A stretch of DNA of 64,000 nucleotides, taken from assembly GCF_014132355.1 (NCBI RefSeq), contig NZ_BLZO01000069.1:24542-88541 (forward strand). Reading direction: 5' to 3'. Below, in pieces: positions 38,920 to 48,992 of the stretch. Source of the stretch: Okeania sp. KiyG1 (GTDB taxonomy: Bacteria > Cyanobacteriota > Cyanobacteriia > Cyanobacteriales > Microcoleaceae). Within the stretch, counting starts at the first letter, position 1; each line of letters starts with the position of its first letter. A program made the translations under genes and the position numbers. The notes beneath the pieces were generated by a model, which saw only the letters and a program-made list of their open reading frames with translations, ran no database searches and had not been told where the DNA came from.

Positions 38920-40656
38920 GTGGATGACAATCACTTTAATTCAACAAGACGATACGACCCAGAAGCGATCGCTAAATATTACCGTTACCGTCCCTGGTTA
39001 GTAATTTGGAGATTTCTCGTTATACTTTTGTCCTTTGCTAGTTTTCTACTAGGAGTTTTATGGGATAAATGGCAATATGACAAAGTTGAAGATACTCCCG
39101 AACGAGCTACCCAACTGCGAAAAATTCTAACTCGCTTAGGACCAACATTTATTAAAGTAGGCCAAGCATTATCCACAAGACCCGATTTAATTCGTAAAGA
39201 CTTTTTAGAAGAACTAACAAAATTACAAGACCAGTTACCACCTTTTGATAATCAGAAAGCCATCTCAATTATAGAAACAGAGTTAGGCCAAAACATCAAC
39301 AACATATACAGCGAAATTTCTCCCAGACCAGTTGCAGCAGCTAGTCTGGGTCAAGTTTATCAGGCACGTCTTCAGAGCGGAGAAGTAGTAGCAGTAAAAG
39401 TTCAACGACCAAACTTATTGCCCATTATTACTCTCGATTTATTCTTAATGCGGTGGTCAGCAACTTGGTTAGCTCCCTGGTTGCCTCTGAATCTTGGCCA
39501 CGATTTATCTCTGATTGTAGATGAATTTGGCACAAAGCTATTTGAAGAGATTGACTATATCAATGAAGGACGAAATGCAGAAAGATTTGCGACCTATTTT
39601 GCCGATGACCCAAGCGTGAAAGTACCATCAATATTTTGGCGTTATACTACCATCCATGTTTTGACCCTGGAATGGATTGATGGTCTGAAATTATTAGATA
39701 CCGAACAAATTAAAGCAGCAGGTCTTGATACTGATACTTTGATTACTGTAGGTGTTACTAGCGGTCTACGTCAATTACTAGAATTTGGCTTTTTTCATGC
39801 AGACCCTCATCCCGGTAACTTATTTGCCTTAAAAGATGGTCGAATGGCCTACATTGATTTTGGCATGATGGATCAATTGGAGCAGGATACTAAAGAAAAT
39901 TTGGTTGATTCAGTCATTCATTTGATTAATAAAGATTATCAAGAGTTGGCTAAAGATTTTGTCAAACTTGGGTTTTTGGCACCTGATGTAGATATTCAGC
40001 CAATTGTACCAGCTTTAGAAATAGTGCTGGGAAATATTATGGGTGAGAAAGTTAAGGATTTTAACTTTAAGACAATTACAGATAAGTTCTCGGAGTTAAT
40101 GTTTGAATATCCATTCCGAGTTCCGGCTAAGTTTGCCTTAATTATTCGTTCTTTAGTTACCGAGGAAGGTTTAGCTCTTTCTCTAAATCCAAATTTCAGA
40201 ATAGTTGATATTGCTTATCCTTATGTGGCAAGAAGATTATTAAAAGGTGAGTCCCCAGCATTACGTCGTAGGTTAATTGAGGTATTGTTTAAAGATGGAA
40301 AATTCCAGTGGCAAAGGTTAGAAAATTTGATTGGCATAGCTCAAACAGACCAAAATTTTGATATACTACCTACTGCTCAATTAGGTTTACAATATCTCTT
40401 GAGTGAAGAAGGCGAATTTCTCCGAAAAAAATTGATACTAGCAATGGTAGAAGACGACCGAATTCACACCGAAGAAGTTAGTCGTTTGTGGGGTTTAATT
40501 CAAGATGACTTTCAACCAAGTCGTTTGTTTGATATTGCTTTAGGTGCTCTAGCTGAATTTTCTACACAGAGAGCTACTGCAATTTTACCTTCTGTAATGG
40601 CCATGACAAATTCTCAAGCAAGGAGTCAGGAGTCAGGAGTTAGGAGTCAGAATTGA
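38920..40656 (+). CDS. ABC1/AarF/UbiB-family protein kinase-like
   Basis: 578 residues from GTG (38920), preceded by AGAGGAAAATATTAAAA. The family-specific KxGQ motif is IKVGQALSTRPDLI (about residue 85). The Ala-rich nucleotide loop is AAASLGQVYQARL, followed by VAVKVQRP. The catalytic loop is FFHADPHPGNLF and the metal motif is YIDFGMMDQL. An N-terminal hydrophobic segment (RFLVILLSFASFLLGVL) anchors it to the membrane. Cyanobacterial members act in prenylquinone biology. The last ~12 residues (ARSQESGVRSQN) come from an AGGAGTC microsatellite that has run into the 3' end, so the natural stop was probably just before. Confidence 0.88.
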   Translation: MDDNHFNSTRRYDPEAIAKYYRYRPWLVIWRFLVILLSFASFLLGVLWDKWQYDKVEDTPERATQLRKILTRLGPTFIKVGQALSTRPDLIRKDFLEELTKLQDQLPPFDNQKAISIIETELGQNINNIYSEISPRPVAAASLGQVYQARLQSGEVVAVKVQRPNLLPIITLDLFLMRWSATWLAPWLPLNLGHDLSLIVDEFGTKLFEEIDYINEGRNAERFATYFADDPSVKVPSIFWRYTTIHVLTLEWIDGLKLLDTEQIKAAGLDTDTLITVGVTSGLRQLLEFGFFHADPHPGNLFALKDGRMAYIDFGMMDQLEQDTKENLVDSVIHLINKDYQELAKDFVKLGFLAPDVDIQPIVPALEIVLGNIMGEKVKDFNFKTITDKFSELMFEYPFRVPAKFALIIRSLVTEEGLALSLNPNFRIVDIAYPYVARRLLKGESPALRRRLIEVLFKDGKFQWQRLENLIGIAQTDQNFDILPTAQLGLQYLLSEEGEFLRKKLILAMVEDDRIHTEEVSRLWGLIQDDFQPSRLFDIALGALAEFSTQRATAILPSVMAMTNSQARSQESGVRSQN

Positions 40657-41137
40657 AGAGTTTATTTTACAGATTAATCATCAGGAAAATCAGGAATAAG
40701 TAGTCATAATTTTCCCCTAAAATATTCTGTTAATTTGTAATTAAATGACTCTTATACTTGAATTATTATTGCTCAAAAAGAGAATCAATTAATTGATGTA
40801 TTGATATTACTGCATTACAGATAAAAATTAATTTTTAAATTCTTGTAAAGTAAGATTTTGAGTGCCAAGAAAACACTTTTCTAATAAGTAGTTCTGTAAT
40901 TCAGTAGTATCTATTACTAAATAGATAATTGAAATTAGTATAAATCAATGAATTATTTGTGTATGACACAATGCTTTTGCTTTAAGATTAGGATATTCTT
41001 TTTTTACCTGTTGTCTGTTGCTTTTCCTACCGGAATGCTGCGCAAACAACCCAGATTTATTGTCCTAATCAAAGAAGGTACTGCTATATAATCTGCTTTA
41101 TTTAAGTATTAAAAAAACACAAAAACAATGAAAGATA
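40657..41137. other. Spacer before the glycan locus
   Basis: AT-rich, with an F8-like stretch (TTTTCCTACCGGAATGCTGC, near 41024). No gene was seen. Confidence 0.4.
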
Positions 41138-42050
41138 ATGAAAAATCTTAAGAACATAGCTAAACAAAACTTATTTGTTAGTAAAATTCGGAGTAAAATA
41201 AGAATTGTTCAAAAAATTCAGCATTTAATTAATCGTAATAAAATACTTAGTCATCAACTGATATTTTGTATTAATTCTGGGCGTTCTGGTTCTAATTATT
41301 TATCAGCACTTTTAGGAACTGCTGAAGAGGTTGTTAGTTATCACGAACCAAAACCTTCTATGACGCACCAGTATTTAAAGATGATTAATAAATCTAACTA
41401 TACAACTTCTTTTTAAAAAGAAAGTTGAAAAATGCTGCTATTAAAGATCAACTATTACAACTTCCTGATGACAAGATATACTGTGAAACCAACCATATGT
41501 TTATTAAAACTTTTTTTGATGTTGTTGTTCAGGAATTTCCCAAAGTAAAAGTTATTATTTTGCGTCGCTATTTACCAAGGGTGTTGAAAAGTTTTATTGA
41601 ACTAGGATATTTTTCTGAGAGAAATCGACATTGGAAGTCTTGGATGTCTAGTCCTAATGCTGCTACTGCAGCTATTCCCTGTATTGATGTCGATCAAAAC
41701 TTAGACCAGTGGGATTTATCTATAGCCTATTTAATTGATATAGAAGCTAGAGCAAAGAGGTTTCAGCAAGAATATCCAGAGATAAATACCTATGAAGTAC
41801 GTTTAGAAACTTTAAATAATTTTACTAATGTTGAATCACTTTTTGAGCAACTAAATATTACTCTAACTGATGCAACCAAGAACATGTATAGTCAAAAAAT
41901 TAATCAAAGAAAAAGCATAAAGAAAATATACTAGCGAACAAGATATTAGTTTATCATATTGCCAAGAACGAATAGAAAAGTATATTCAAAAAGACCATGA
42001 TTTGAATATCCCCATACCTGTTAATACTTTAGCACTAGATGATTATATAT
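41138..42050 (+). pseudogene. Sulfotransferase, two frameshifts
   Basis: The frame 41138-41416 carries the PAPS 5'-phosphosulfate loop INSGRSGSNYLSALLG and stops at TAA in a T5A5 run (41410-41419). The -1 frame (41425-41934) continues with KVIILRRYLPRVLKSF (3'-phosphate-binding-like) and WDLSIAYLIDIEARAK. After another slip near 41930 the frame reads SEQDISLSYCQERIEKYIQ and ends LALDDYI at ~42050. Together ~300 residues, the usual sulfotransferase size. Family enzymes move sulfate from PAPS to a sugar or other hydroxyl. Broken as read, unless expression corrects the frame. Confidence 0.75.
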
Positions 42051-42137
42051 AAAAAAATACTTCTTCGATAAATAATTCTATAATTAAGTAGTATATATCC
42101 CTCAAATAATTAATTAATATAAATCAAGGAAATATTT

Positions 42138-42491
42138 GTGTATAATCTCCCTCAACCTCCCTATTTTTTAATCGCAGTTGGTTTATTCATGAGTTTATCT
42201 TCAGGAATAGTATTTGCCAAATTAATTAAGCAACTGGTTCAAGATTGGTCAGCAAATCCTTCTACTTGTAATATAGTTAGTATAAGAGGATTAACATTAC
42301 AGCTTCCATATATAGGTATTGCTATTGGTGCATTAATATTTTTATCCTCAAGTTTACAATTATTTGGATTTACTAACTTAGTTGCCTATTCTATTTGTTT
42401 GCCTTTAACTGTCGCAACTGGGGTAGTTCTCTGGATTCAGTTTACTAAAATTTTAGATAAGATGGAACGGAGCATAACAGAAGAGAGTTGA
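42138..42491 (+). CDS. Small membrane protein, unknown
   Basis: 117 residues from GTG (42138). Three hydrophobic segments are seen: YFLIAVGLFMSLSSGIVFA (9-27), GIAIGALIFLSSSLQLFGF (~57-75) and YSICLPLTVATGVVLWIQF (~80-98). A polar loop lies between the first two. No family is recognised. It ends 69 bp before the epimerase gene on the same strand and could share its transcript. Orthologues in related genomes would decide between a real gene and chance; the clean membrane pattern favours a real gene. Confidence 0.6.
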   Translation: MYNLPQPPYFLIAVGLFMSLSSGIVFAKLIKQLVQDWSANPSTCNIVSIRGLTLQLPYIGIAIGALIFLSSSLQLFGFTNLVAYSICLPLTVATGVVLWIQFTKILDKMERSITEES

Positions 42492-42560
42492 TTTTTTTCA
42501 ACATCAGGATAAATTGACTCCCGTTTTCAGTAAAAAATAGCCACTTGAATATAGGAAAAA

Positions 42561-43508
42561 ATGAGTAATATTATCGTAACAGGAGTAGGTGGGTTTATTG
42601 GGTCTCATTTAGCGGAAACTCTTTTAAATCAAGGAGAAAAAGTAATAGGTATCGATCAATTTAATGATTACTATGATCCTGTTTTAAAACGTCAGAATAT
42701 TTCTCAATTTAAAGACAATTCCGCTTTCCAACTAATAGAAAATGATATTCAATCTTTAAATTGGTCAGAGTTATTAGCAGATGTAGATATAGTTTATCAT
42801 CAAGCGGCTCAAGCAGGTGTTCGTGCTAGTTGGGGTGAAGGTTTTCGTGCTTATACAGAACGTAATATAAATGCTACTCAAATAATTTTAGAAGCGGCTA
42901 AAGATGCTCCTAATTTGAAAAGATTGGTTTATGCTTCTACTTCTTCTGTATATGGTAATGCTGAAACTTTTCCCACTCCTGAGACTATTTGTCCTCAACC
43001 AGTATCCCCTTATGGAATTACTAAGTTAGCAGCAGAACAATTAGGTAAGTTGTATCATCAGAATTTTGGCGTACCCTGCGTATATTTACGCTACTTTACA
43101 GTATACGGTCCCCGGCAACGACCTGATATGGCCTTTCATAAATTTTTTAAGTGGATTTTGCAAGATGAACCAATTTCTATTTATGGAGATGGTCAGCAAA
43201 CTAGAGACTTTACTTTTGTTAGTGATGCAGTAGCAGCTAACTTATTAGCAGGTACAGTACCGGAAGCAGTGGGTGAAGTATTTAATATTGGTGGGGGTAG
43301 TCGGGTTGTATTAGCAGAAGTTATTAATATGATGGAGGAAATAGTTGGGCGTCCAATTAAGAAAAATTTTGTGGAAAAAGCGAGGGGAGATGCTCGTCAT
43401 ACAAGTGCTGATGTTTCTAAAGCACAGAAAATTTTGGGTTATCAACCTCAAGTTTCTTTGAAAGAGGGGTTGCAGAGAGAGTGGGAATGGGTAAAGTCTC
43501 TCTATTAG
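42561..43508 (+). CDS. NAD-dependent epimerase/dehydratase (UDP-sugar, extended SDR)
   Basis: 315 residues. The Rossmann motif is VTGVGGFIGSHL (residues 6-17) and the acidic NAD-ribose contact is GIDQFNDYYDP. The SDR triad is Ser127-129 (YASTSSVYG), Tyr151 and Lys155 (SPYGITKLAAEQL). The C-terminal part contains the substrate loop YTVYGPRQRPDMAFHKF and IYGDGQQTRDFTFV. The DYYDP and YGPRQRPDMA blocks are like UDP-glucuronate 4-epimerases (GalE/WbpP group). It likely makes a nucleotide sugar for the surrounding glycan locus. Confidence 0.85.
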   Translation: MSNIIVTGVGGFIGSHLAETLLNQGEKVIGIDQFNDYYDPVLKRQNISQFKDNSAFQLIENDIQSLNWSELLADVDIVYHQAAQAGVRASWGEGFRAYTERNINATQIILEAAKDAPNLKRLVYASTSSVYGNAETFPTPETICPQPVSPYGITKLAAEQLGKLYHQNFGVPCVYLRYFTVYGPRQRPDMAFHKFFKWILQDEPISIYGDGQQTRDFTFVSDAVAANLLAGTVPEAVGEVFNIGGGSRVVLAEVINMMEEIVGRPIKKNFVEKARGDARHTSADVSKAQKILGYQPQVSLKEGLQREWEWVKSLY

Positions 43509-44092
43509 TTAGATTTTTTTGGCAAACAAGATTGTTTTTTGTTAGTGCTAAAAAGTAGTGATTTTTGGCGTTTACTTGGTATTTTGTTTCACAGAAATGT
43601 ACAAACTACTATGATGATAATTTTTGGGAATTAAGGCAAAAAAAAGTAGCTATAACTGTCATAGCTTATATAAGTTAAAGGTGTTCGTGTTTTTTGAACC
43701 CCAAAAACTTAAATGCTTATCTGGTAAGTATTTGAAAAGTTTTACTTTTTGTTTCCCAACTACCCTATTACTTCTATAGGACTTAGTATGGTAAAAATAA
43801 CTTGAATAATTTAAGTTTCTGTACTGTCTGTGCAATTTCTATGAGCAATTCTTTCCAGGAGCAATCAATAAATTAATTTCCTTGTAGCCCTACTAAACTA
43901 CTTTTACCTTTTTTAATGTTCAATAAATTTTTACCTGCACCTACGGTATCTAAAACATTATTTACTGTTTAGATATGCCTATTTTTGACCTGGCTATCGG
44001 ACTCACAAATTGGGAATATAACTATTTAATGATACACCAATCAAAAAGTTAAAGTTTATCTATCTATCAATAATTAGATTGTTAATGAGTAC
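43509..44092. other. Spacer between convergent genes
   Basis: 584 bp, AT-rich, between the epimerase (+) and a sulfotransferase (-). Neither a clear terminator nor a dispersed repeat was recognised. Confidence 0.35.
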
Positions 44093-44956
44093 CTAAGTTT
44101 TTAACCAGTGAGATAAGTCAATATCAATAATATCTTGTGTTTTTAAAATATCTTCACGATAATAGTCTATTAAATTAGACTTCAATTGATTAGGTGATTT
44201 TCTTTTGACAACAAAAAGATTGCTTAATTTCTTGCCCAACATATACCTCTGTTTTTCGTTAGTAAAAGGTTTTATTATTGTCTTGGCAGTGGTTCTCAGA
44301 AAATTGTTTGATAAAAATATTTTTTGGAGTTTACCACCTTTTTTTTGACCTCCTTTACGGACAATATATGATGTATCTGGAATAAAATTTTGATTGACTC
44401 CAACAAAGTTAAATAACTTGAAAAAAAACTTTTTCTGATCTCCAACAAAACTATCGAAAAGTAAAACACATATTTCCTTGTCTTTAAACTCATCTAAATA
44501 TAATTTTAAACGATTATAATACAGTCCGTTTGTTAATATTCTATTGGTATTAAAATTTTGAGGATTTTGACAAATATCTTCCCATTTAACTTGACATTTT
44601 CCTTGGTCAGGAAGCACTTGATAATGGGAGAAAGCTCTATCGACGGGATTTCGTAACATAGCTAATAATTTAACATTGGGAAAATATTTTTTTATTGACA
44701 AGCAAGCTGTTTCAGACTTCCAATAAGTACTAGAAACTTCACCAAAAGTTTTCTGATTGATAATTTGATGAGTATCATATGAAGCTTTATAATCCTCAAT
44801 ATCTAATTTAGAACGGCCTAATATGTCCAGTCCTTTATCTATAGGCATGATAATTTCTGGATGTTGCTTTAGATAAGAGTGTAATGAGGAAGTTCCACAC
44901 TTATGTCCTCCTAAAACAATAAACCGATTTGCATGGAGAAAGTCACTTAAATTCAT
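44093..44956 (-). CDS. Sulfotransferase (Sulfotransfer_1-like)
   Basis: 287 residues. The 5'-phosphosulfate loop is VLGGHKCGTSSLHSYLKQHP (residues 14-33). The 3'-phosphate site is LLAMLRNPVDRAFSHYQV (~93-110). The middle has YWKSETACL and the C-terminus ends with YREDILKTQDIIDIDLSHWL, a tail typical of bacterial heparan/NodH-type carbohydrate sulfotransferases. Expected to sulfate a glycan with PAPS as donor in the cytosol. It is similar in plan to the frameshifted gene at 56442-57352. Intact; the start is the only ATG before the loop. Confidence 0.85.
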   Translation of the reverse strand: MNLSDFLHANRFIVLGGHKCGTSSLHSYLKQHPEIIMPIDKGLDILGRSKLDIEDYKASYDTHQIINQKTFGEVSSTYWKSETACLSIKKYFPNVKLLAMLRNPVDRAFSHYQVLPDQGKCQVKWEDICQNPQNFNTNRILTNGLYYNRLKLYLDEFKDKEICVLLFDSFVGDQKKFFFKLFNFVGVNQNFIPDTSYIVRKGGQKKGGKLQKIFLSNNFLRTTAKTIIKPFTNEKQRYMLGKKLSNLFVVKRKSPNQLKSNLIDYYREDILKTQDIIDIDLSHWLKT

Positions 44957-45504
44957 CTGCCCAATTTATAGAATCCATAGATCGATAATTAGTTATCTAA
45001 TATAGTGGCTTGGAAGAAATTTATAGCTCATTTAATACTAGATTGTAATTGTTTTGCGAGATAAGAGACTGTTTGTAAAAGGAATATTAAATCCAGTCAT
45101 AGGGTAGGTTAGGCGACAATACTTATGTTGACTCACCAAAATCTTAACTATCCGCCGTAACCGACTAATATTAAGCACTCTAGATGTCTTAATCTTTGGT
45201 TTACAAACACTCTCTAACAGGCACAGTCTTCTAAATCTCTTTTAGTTTCATCAAACTAACGTTAATTTAAATAGCTACCTGCAATAATTATAAAGTTTTA
45301 TAACAGAGAAATTATCGATCTTTACAACAATCTATAATACCTCATTTATCATGTTTGCAGTAGTTTCGGAGTTGATGAGGCACACACTTAGAATACTTGA
45401 GGGATAAGGAAATAGAAATTATTATTAAACTGTACCCCACCCATAAAAGTTCTGTAAAAGCTATAAATTTTTTATAAAACTACCATTCAAAATCCTTGGT
45501 CATG
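44957..45504. other. Spacer, no gene
   Basis: 548 bp between two reverse-strand genes. A GC-richer patch at 45100-45190 does not translate into anything recognised. No repeat family was recognised. Confidence 0.35.
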
Positions 45505-46438
45505 TTAATTACTGTAAATTTTTTTTATTTGCCCCGCTATCTTTTTGACTTTATCAATAAATTTTCGCCCTAAACTTTTTTTCCTATCTGTTTTTTGAGG
45601 ATAGTAATTAGGTTTAGCTTCACCCAGATATCGATAATGCTCCCAAATATCCCAATAAGGACACCCTGGTTGAATCCGAATTCCTGCCCAATGTAGATAC
45701 TCTAAAGGTTGATTCACATTTGGGTCTATCAGCTTATCACCTTCTCGATGAAAATGTGATGTACCTGCCCAACTTCCTGGTGCTTTTCCTGGTCTACGAA
45801 CAATATTGAAACGCCTTTTAATTCGCTTCAACATCATATAATTAATAATTGGTTGATCGGAAGTTTTATGAGAGAAATCAAAGTATTCTAGGTGAGCTGC
45901 ACATTCAGCAAATACATCATACAAATCCTGTTCTGAAATTAGACCTTTTTTAGATGCCCACCATCCTCCATTAAAAATATCCTTAAGTTCATCTTGACTA
46001 AAAACTTGATAAATTTCTGGAGTGAATACATTTTTCATTCCGCCTAAATGTTGATAATCAAAACACAAGAAATCATATTCATTTAGATAGTTTAGATTTT
46101 CAATAATTTTATCAAAAACAACAATATCTGTATCTATGTATAAAAATTATCAAATTCTCCAAACCAACAAGCTTGCTTATGAAACTGATTTGGTCTGGCA
46201 AAAAATTATTACCAAAAATTTGTTTTACTTTGTTTGATAATCTTTTAATCAATTCTAAATATTGATAAATTTTGACCCCATAATCTCTCGAAAAACGTTC
46301 TGCGACTGTTTGATAATTATCATCATAGGGAATCAAAATAATTGGTGTATCACTATCATACTTACGGATACTTTTTAATAGAGCAATACCTTGTTCTATC
46401 ATTTTGTTATTTGCAGTGATATATATACCACGAGTCAT
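45505..46438 (-). pseudogene. Glycosyltransferase-like gene (Npun_R2821/R2823 type), frameshifted
   Basis: It begins MTRGIYITANNKMIEQGIAL and follows the intact paralogue at 48060-48992. Near 46200 the zero frame departs (it should read FHKQACWFGEFDNF), and a second slip near 46140 restores the DxD strand YIDTDIVVFDK. From 46068 the frame runs intact to the end (CFDYQHLGGMKNVF, then GGWWASKKG, YLHWAGIRIQPGCPYWDIW, HYRYLGEAKP). Two indels in ~60 bp make it inactive as read. The C-terminus ends KKIAGQIKKIYS. It clearly arose by tandem duplication. Confidence 0.8.
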
Positions 46439-46505
46439 GATATTTTCCTGTGTATACTAATTTCATCAACTTATGCTACACCACCTAAGTCTTACTGAAA
46501 AGTCC

Positions 46506-47285
46506 TCACCGATAATAAAATTCAAAATCTCTTAAAGCCATTATCCTAGTTTTATTAAGACGATAATGATAACCCATTCTCTTTTGTAGTTTATTCCAAA
46601 AAGTTGCTTTTGGTTTACTCCGAGAAGCATCCCAGTGCTGAGTCACTCCAGTAATTTTTTCCCACGCTTCACTATTAATAACCCATCCTACTTTTGCAGC
46701 AGCTAACCCCATTAAACTACCTTCTCCAGCGTGCATTCCTTTTAATTCTGCATACCGAGAAACTTTCCCCCAAGTTTCCAAAAATGCTATTTCCTTACCA
46801 TTATCTCTAAAAATAATAAATAAAGATTCCCCTATCCAACTAGAATTATTAAATGAATCATCAGAAATATTTAGCTTATCTGCCAATTTTTTCAATATTG
46901 GTAAACTAGAAGCTCGATATTTTGAAACGTGTTCTACTAAGTTTTTATGGCGTCCAGTTAACCCAGGTTTCCATTCAATATCTTCTGGTAATGATTCTAA
47001 AATTCTAGTATCGGCATCTATATATATAGCTACTGGAAATAATGATATTGCTTTCTGGCAGAGAAATCTTTTATCGTTATAACAATGTAGAATTCCTTGC
47101 TGATAATGTTTAAAAGCCATTACATTTTTATAGCTACTAAAATCATCAGGTTTCTCTGTATAAATTACCAGTGAAGTTCCTGGAGCATTAGTTTCCAAAT
47201 CTTTAGCTAACTCCTTGGCTATATCGCGATATCTTTGCCCTAGTGCCAAAGTACAAAAACAAAATTTTTTTTGTTCGGCGGTCAT
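46506..47285 (-). CDS. Glycosyltransferase-like protein, GT-A fold
   Basis: 259 residues. The start KFCFCTLALGQRYRDIAKEL is a nucleotide-binding first strand, and the metal-binding DxD lies in PVAIYIDADTRIL (~85-97). Later landmarks are SSWIGESLFIIF, HAGEGSLMGLAAAKVGW and ITGVTQHWD. This order matches small GT8-like/nucleotide-sugar transferases, although the exact family is not recognised. No membrane segment, so probably cytosolic. It lies between two copies of the Npun_R2821-type gene, on the same strand, with 67 bp before the next start. Donor and acceptor unknown. Confidence 0.7.
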   Translation of the reverse strand: MTAEQKKFCFCTLALGQRYRDIAKELAKDLETNAPGTSLVIYTEKPDDFSSYKNVMAFKHYQQGILHCYNDKRFLCQKAISLFPVAIYIDADTRILESLPEDIEWKPGLTGRHKNLVEHVSKYRASSLPILKKLADKLNISDDSFNNSSWIGESLFIIFRDNGKEIAFLETWGKVSRYAELKGMHAGEGSLMGLAAAKVGWVINSEAWEKITGVTQHWDASRSKPKATFWNKLQKRMGYHYRLNKTRIMALRDFEFYYR

Positions 47286-48059
47286 ATTTTCACCTAGAAA
47301 TTTTAACGATAAAAAATGCTGAAAATTATTTGATTTGAAGAAGTGACAAAATTAGGAAATAATTTTGAATATAACAAGGATACTAACTCAAAAATATCTT
47401 GAATAAATCCTAGAATAGAAATTTATATACCAATTCCCATCTCATCTCTGAGTGAGGTACAAAATTTCTTTGTTTGAGGAAGTAATGAGTAGTAAATCTG
47501 GTTCCAGGGAATATAAAATCAACTAACAAAACAGTACTTAAGTAACTTGAAAAATGGTTTATATACCAATTGTTATTAAAAGTAAGGGGCAAAAAAATAT
47601 AGGTTTTAGGAAATAGCTCATCTAGGAAAAGGTAACAGGGAAAAAATACAAGTGTAAATCATGTTTCTAGATAAACTCTATATTTTTAATCTTTCAAGTT
47701 TTTCTAAATCTGAATTATCAATATATCCCTGTTGAAAAAAAATTTTGTGCCTTCTTTATTTAACTTTTTTGATTTACTACTCTATATCTTTAAGGGGAAA
47801 TTTATTTTAGGGATGGTTTTTTTCTGACTCCAAATCATCTGAAATATATTAAAAATTATTCTTCTGTCTTTATGACCAAGAAATAAGGTCTCAAGCTTCC
47901 CCTTTGAAAGGAATAAAAAAGGAATTTTCAGATTTCAACCTTCGCCTTGAGTCGGAAGTACTGTTTCGCTTCGCGACATGAATGCGGAGCATTCTGTAGG
48001 ATACCTCCTCTAAGAGAGGCAACTCCTAGGTCGGAGGCTAACTGATAACTGAAATGACC
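47286..48059. other. Spacer with F4 and F6 repeats
   Basis: F4-like ends (TATACCAATT) occur near 47427 and 47563. An F6 unit spans about 47873-48058 (ACCAAGAAATAAGGTCTCAA ... F8-like ATGCGGAGCATTCTGTAGGA ... CTGATAACTGAAATGACC) and abuts the stop of the next gene. No gene was seen. Confidence 0.45.
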
Positions 48060-48992
48060 CTAACTTTTCTTAATTTGCCGAACTATATTTTTGACTCGAT
48101 CAATAAATTTTTCTCTTGGACTTTTTTCCTTTTCAGTTTTCTGAGGATAGTAAGTAGGTTTAGCTTCGCCCAGATATCGATAATGCTCCCAAATATCCCA
48201 ATAAGGGCATCCTGGTTCAATCCGAAAACCTGCCCAATGTAAATATTGTACGGGTTTACCTACTTTAGGGTCAATCAAGCGATCGCCTTCCTGTTGAAAA
48301 TGGGGACTACCTGCCCAACTTCCGGGACCTTTGCCTTCTGGCCGTCTAACTAGATTCAATCGCCGAGAAATATGTTTTAATACTATATAGTTAAAAATGG
48401 GCTGGTCTGTGGTTTTTTCAGAAAAGTCGAAATACTCGGTATGAGCAGCACATTCGGCAAAGGTTTCATATAGTTCATTTTCTGTAAATAGGTTTTTCTT
48501 TGACGCCCACCACCCACTATTAAATACATCTTTAAGTTGTTCTTCAGTGAAGATTTTATTTTCTAGAACTTTGGATGTAAAGACATTTTTTATTCCACTT
48601 AAATATTGATAGTCGCAACACAGAAAGTCATTATCTTCCAGATATTTGAGATTGTCAGCAATTTTTTCAAAGACAACAATATCAACATCAATATAGAGAA
48701 ATTCATCGAAAGGTCCGAACCAACAAGCTTGTTTTTTTTGTTTGTTAGGAGTATTGAAAAAACCTTGACCAAAAATGTTATATAAATTGTTGCAGAGATT
48801 ATCTACAAATTCTAAATCTGGATAAATTTCTACACCATATTTACTCGTAACTATTTCTTCTACCTGCTGATAATTTTCATCAAAAGGTATCATGATAATT
48901 GGAGTATCAGTGTCATATAATCGGATACTTTTCAGCAGAGCGATCGTATTATCAAGCACTTTATCATTGGCGACAATATAAATTCCTTTCAT
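48060..48992 (-). CDS. Npun_R2821/Npun_R2823-family glycosyltransferase-like protein
   Basis: 310 residues. It begins MKGIYIVANDKVLDNTIALL, a GT-A-type first strand and helix. The metal motif is FLYIDVDIVVFEK (~104-116), and the later GWWASKKNLF, TTDQPIFNYIVLK and PGSWAGSPHF resemble acceptor-site blocks. It ends YLHWAGFRIEPGCPYWDIWEHYRYL and a basic tail. The family name is recalled from related cyanobacterial proteins. Donor and acceptor unknown. Three paralogues stand in the locus (45505 broken, this one, 50305). The upstream spacer is an array of relics of such genes. Confidence 0.78.
   Translation of the reverse strand: MKGIYIVANDKVLDNTIALLKSIRLYDTDTPIIMIPFDENYQQVEEIVTSKYGVEIYPDLEFVDNLCNNLYNIFGQGFFNTPNKQKKQACWFGPFDEFLYIDVDIVVFEKIADNLKYLEDNDFLCCDYQYLSGIKNVFTSKVLENKIFTEEQLKDVFNSGWWASKKNLFTENELYETFAECAAHTEYFDFSEKTTDQPIFNYIVLKHISRRLNLVRRPEGKGPGSWAGSPHFQQEGDRLIDPKVGKPVQYLHWAGFRIEPGCPYWDIWEHYRYLGEAKPTYYPQKTEKEKSPREKFIDRVKNIVRQIKKS

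Noticed and set aside
41404-41425. Programmed -1 frameshift in the sulfotransferase at the T5A5 run
   Set aside because: The stop codon TAA lies inside the would-be heptamer and a second indel follows at about 41930, so decay is the simpler reading.
45100-45190. GC-richer patch as a possible tRNA or small RNA
   Set aside because: No cloverleaf arms or T-loop consensus could be found by eye.
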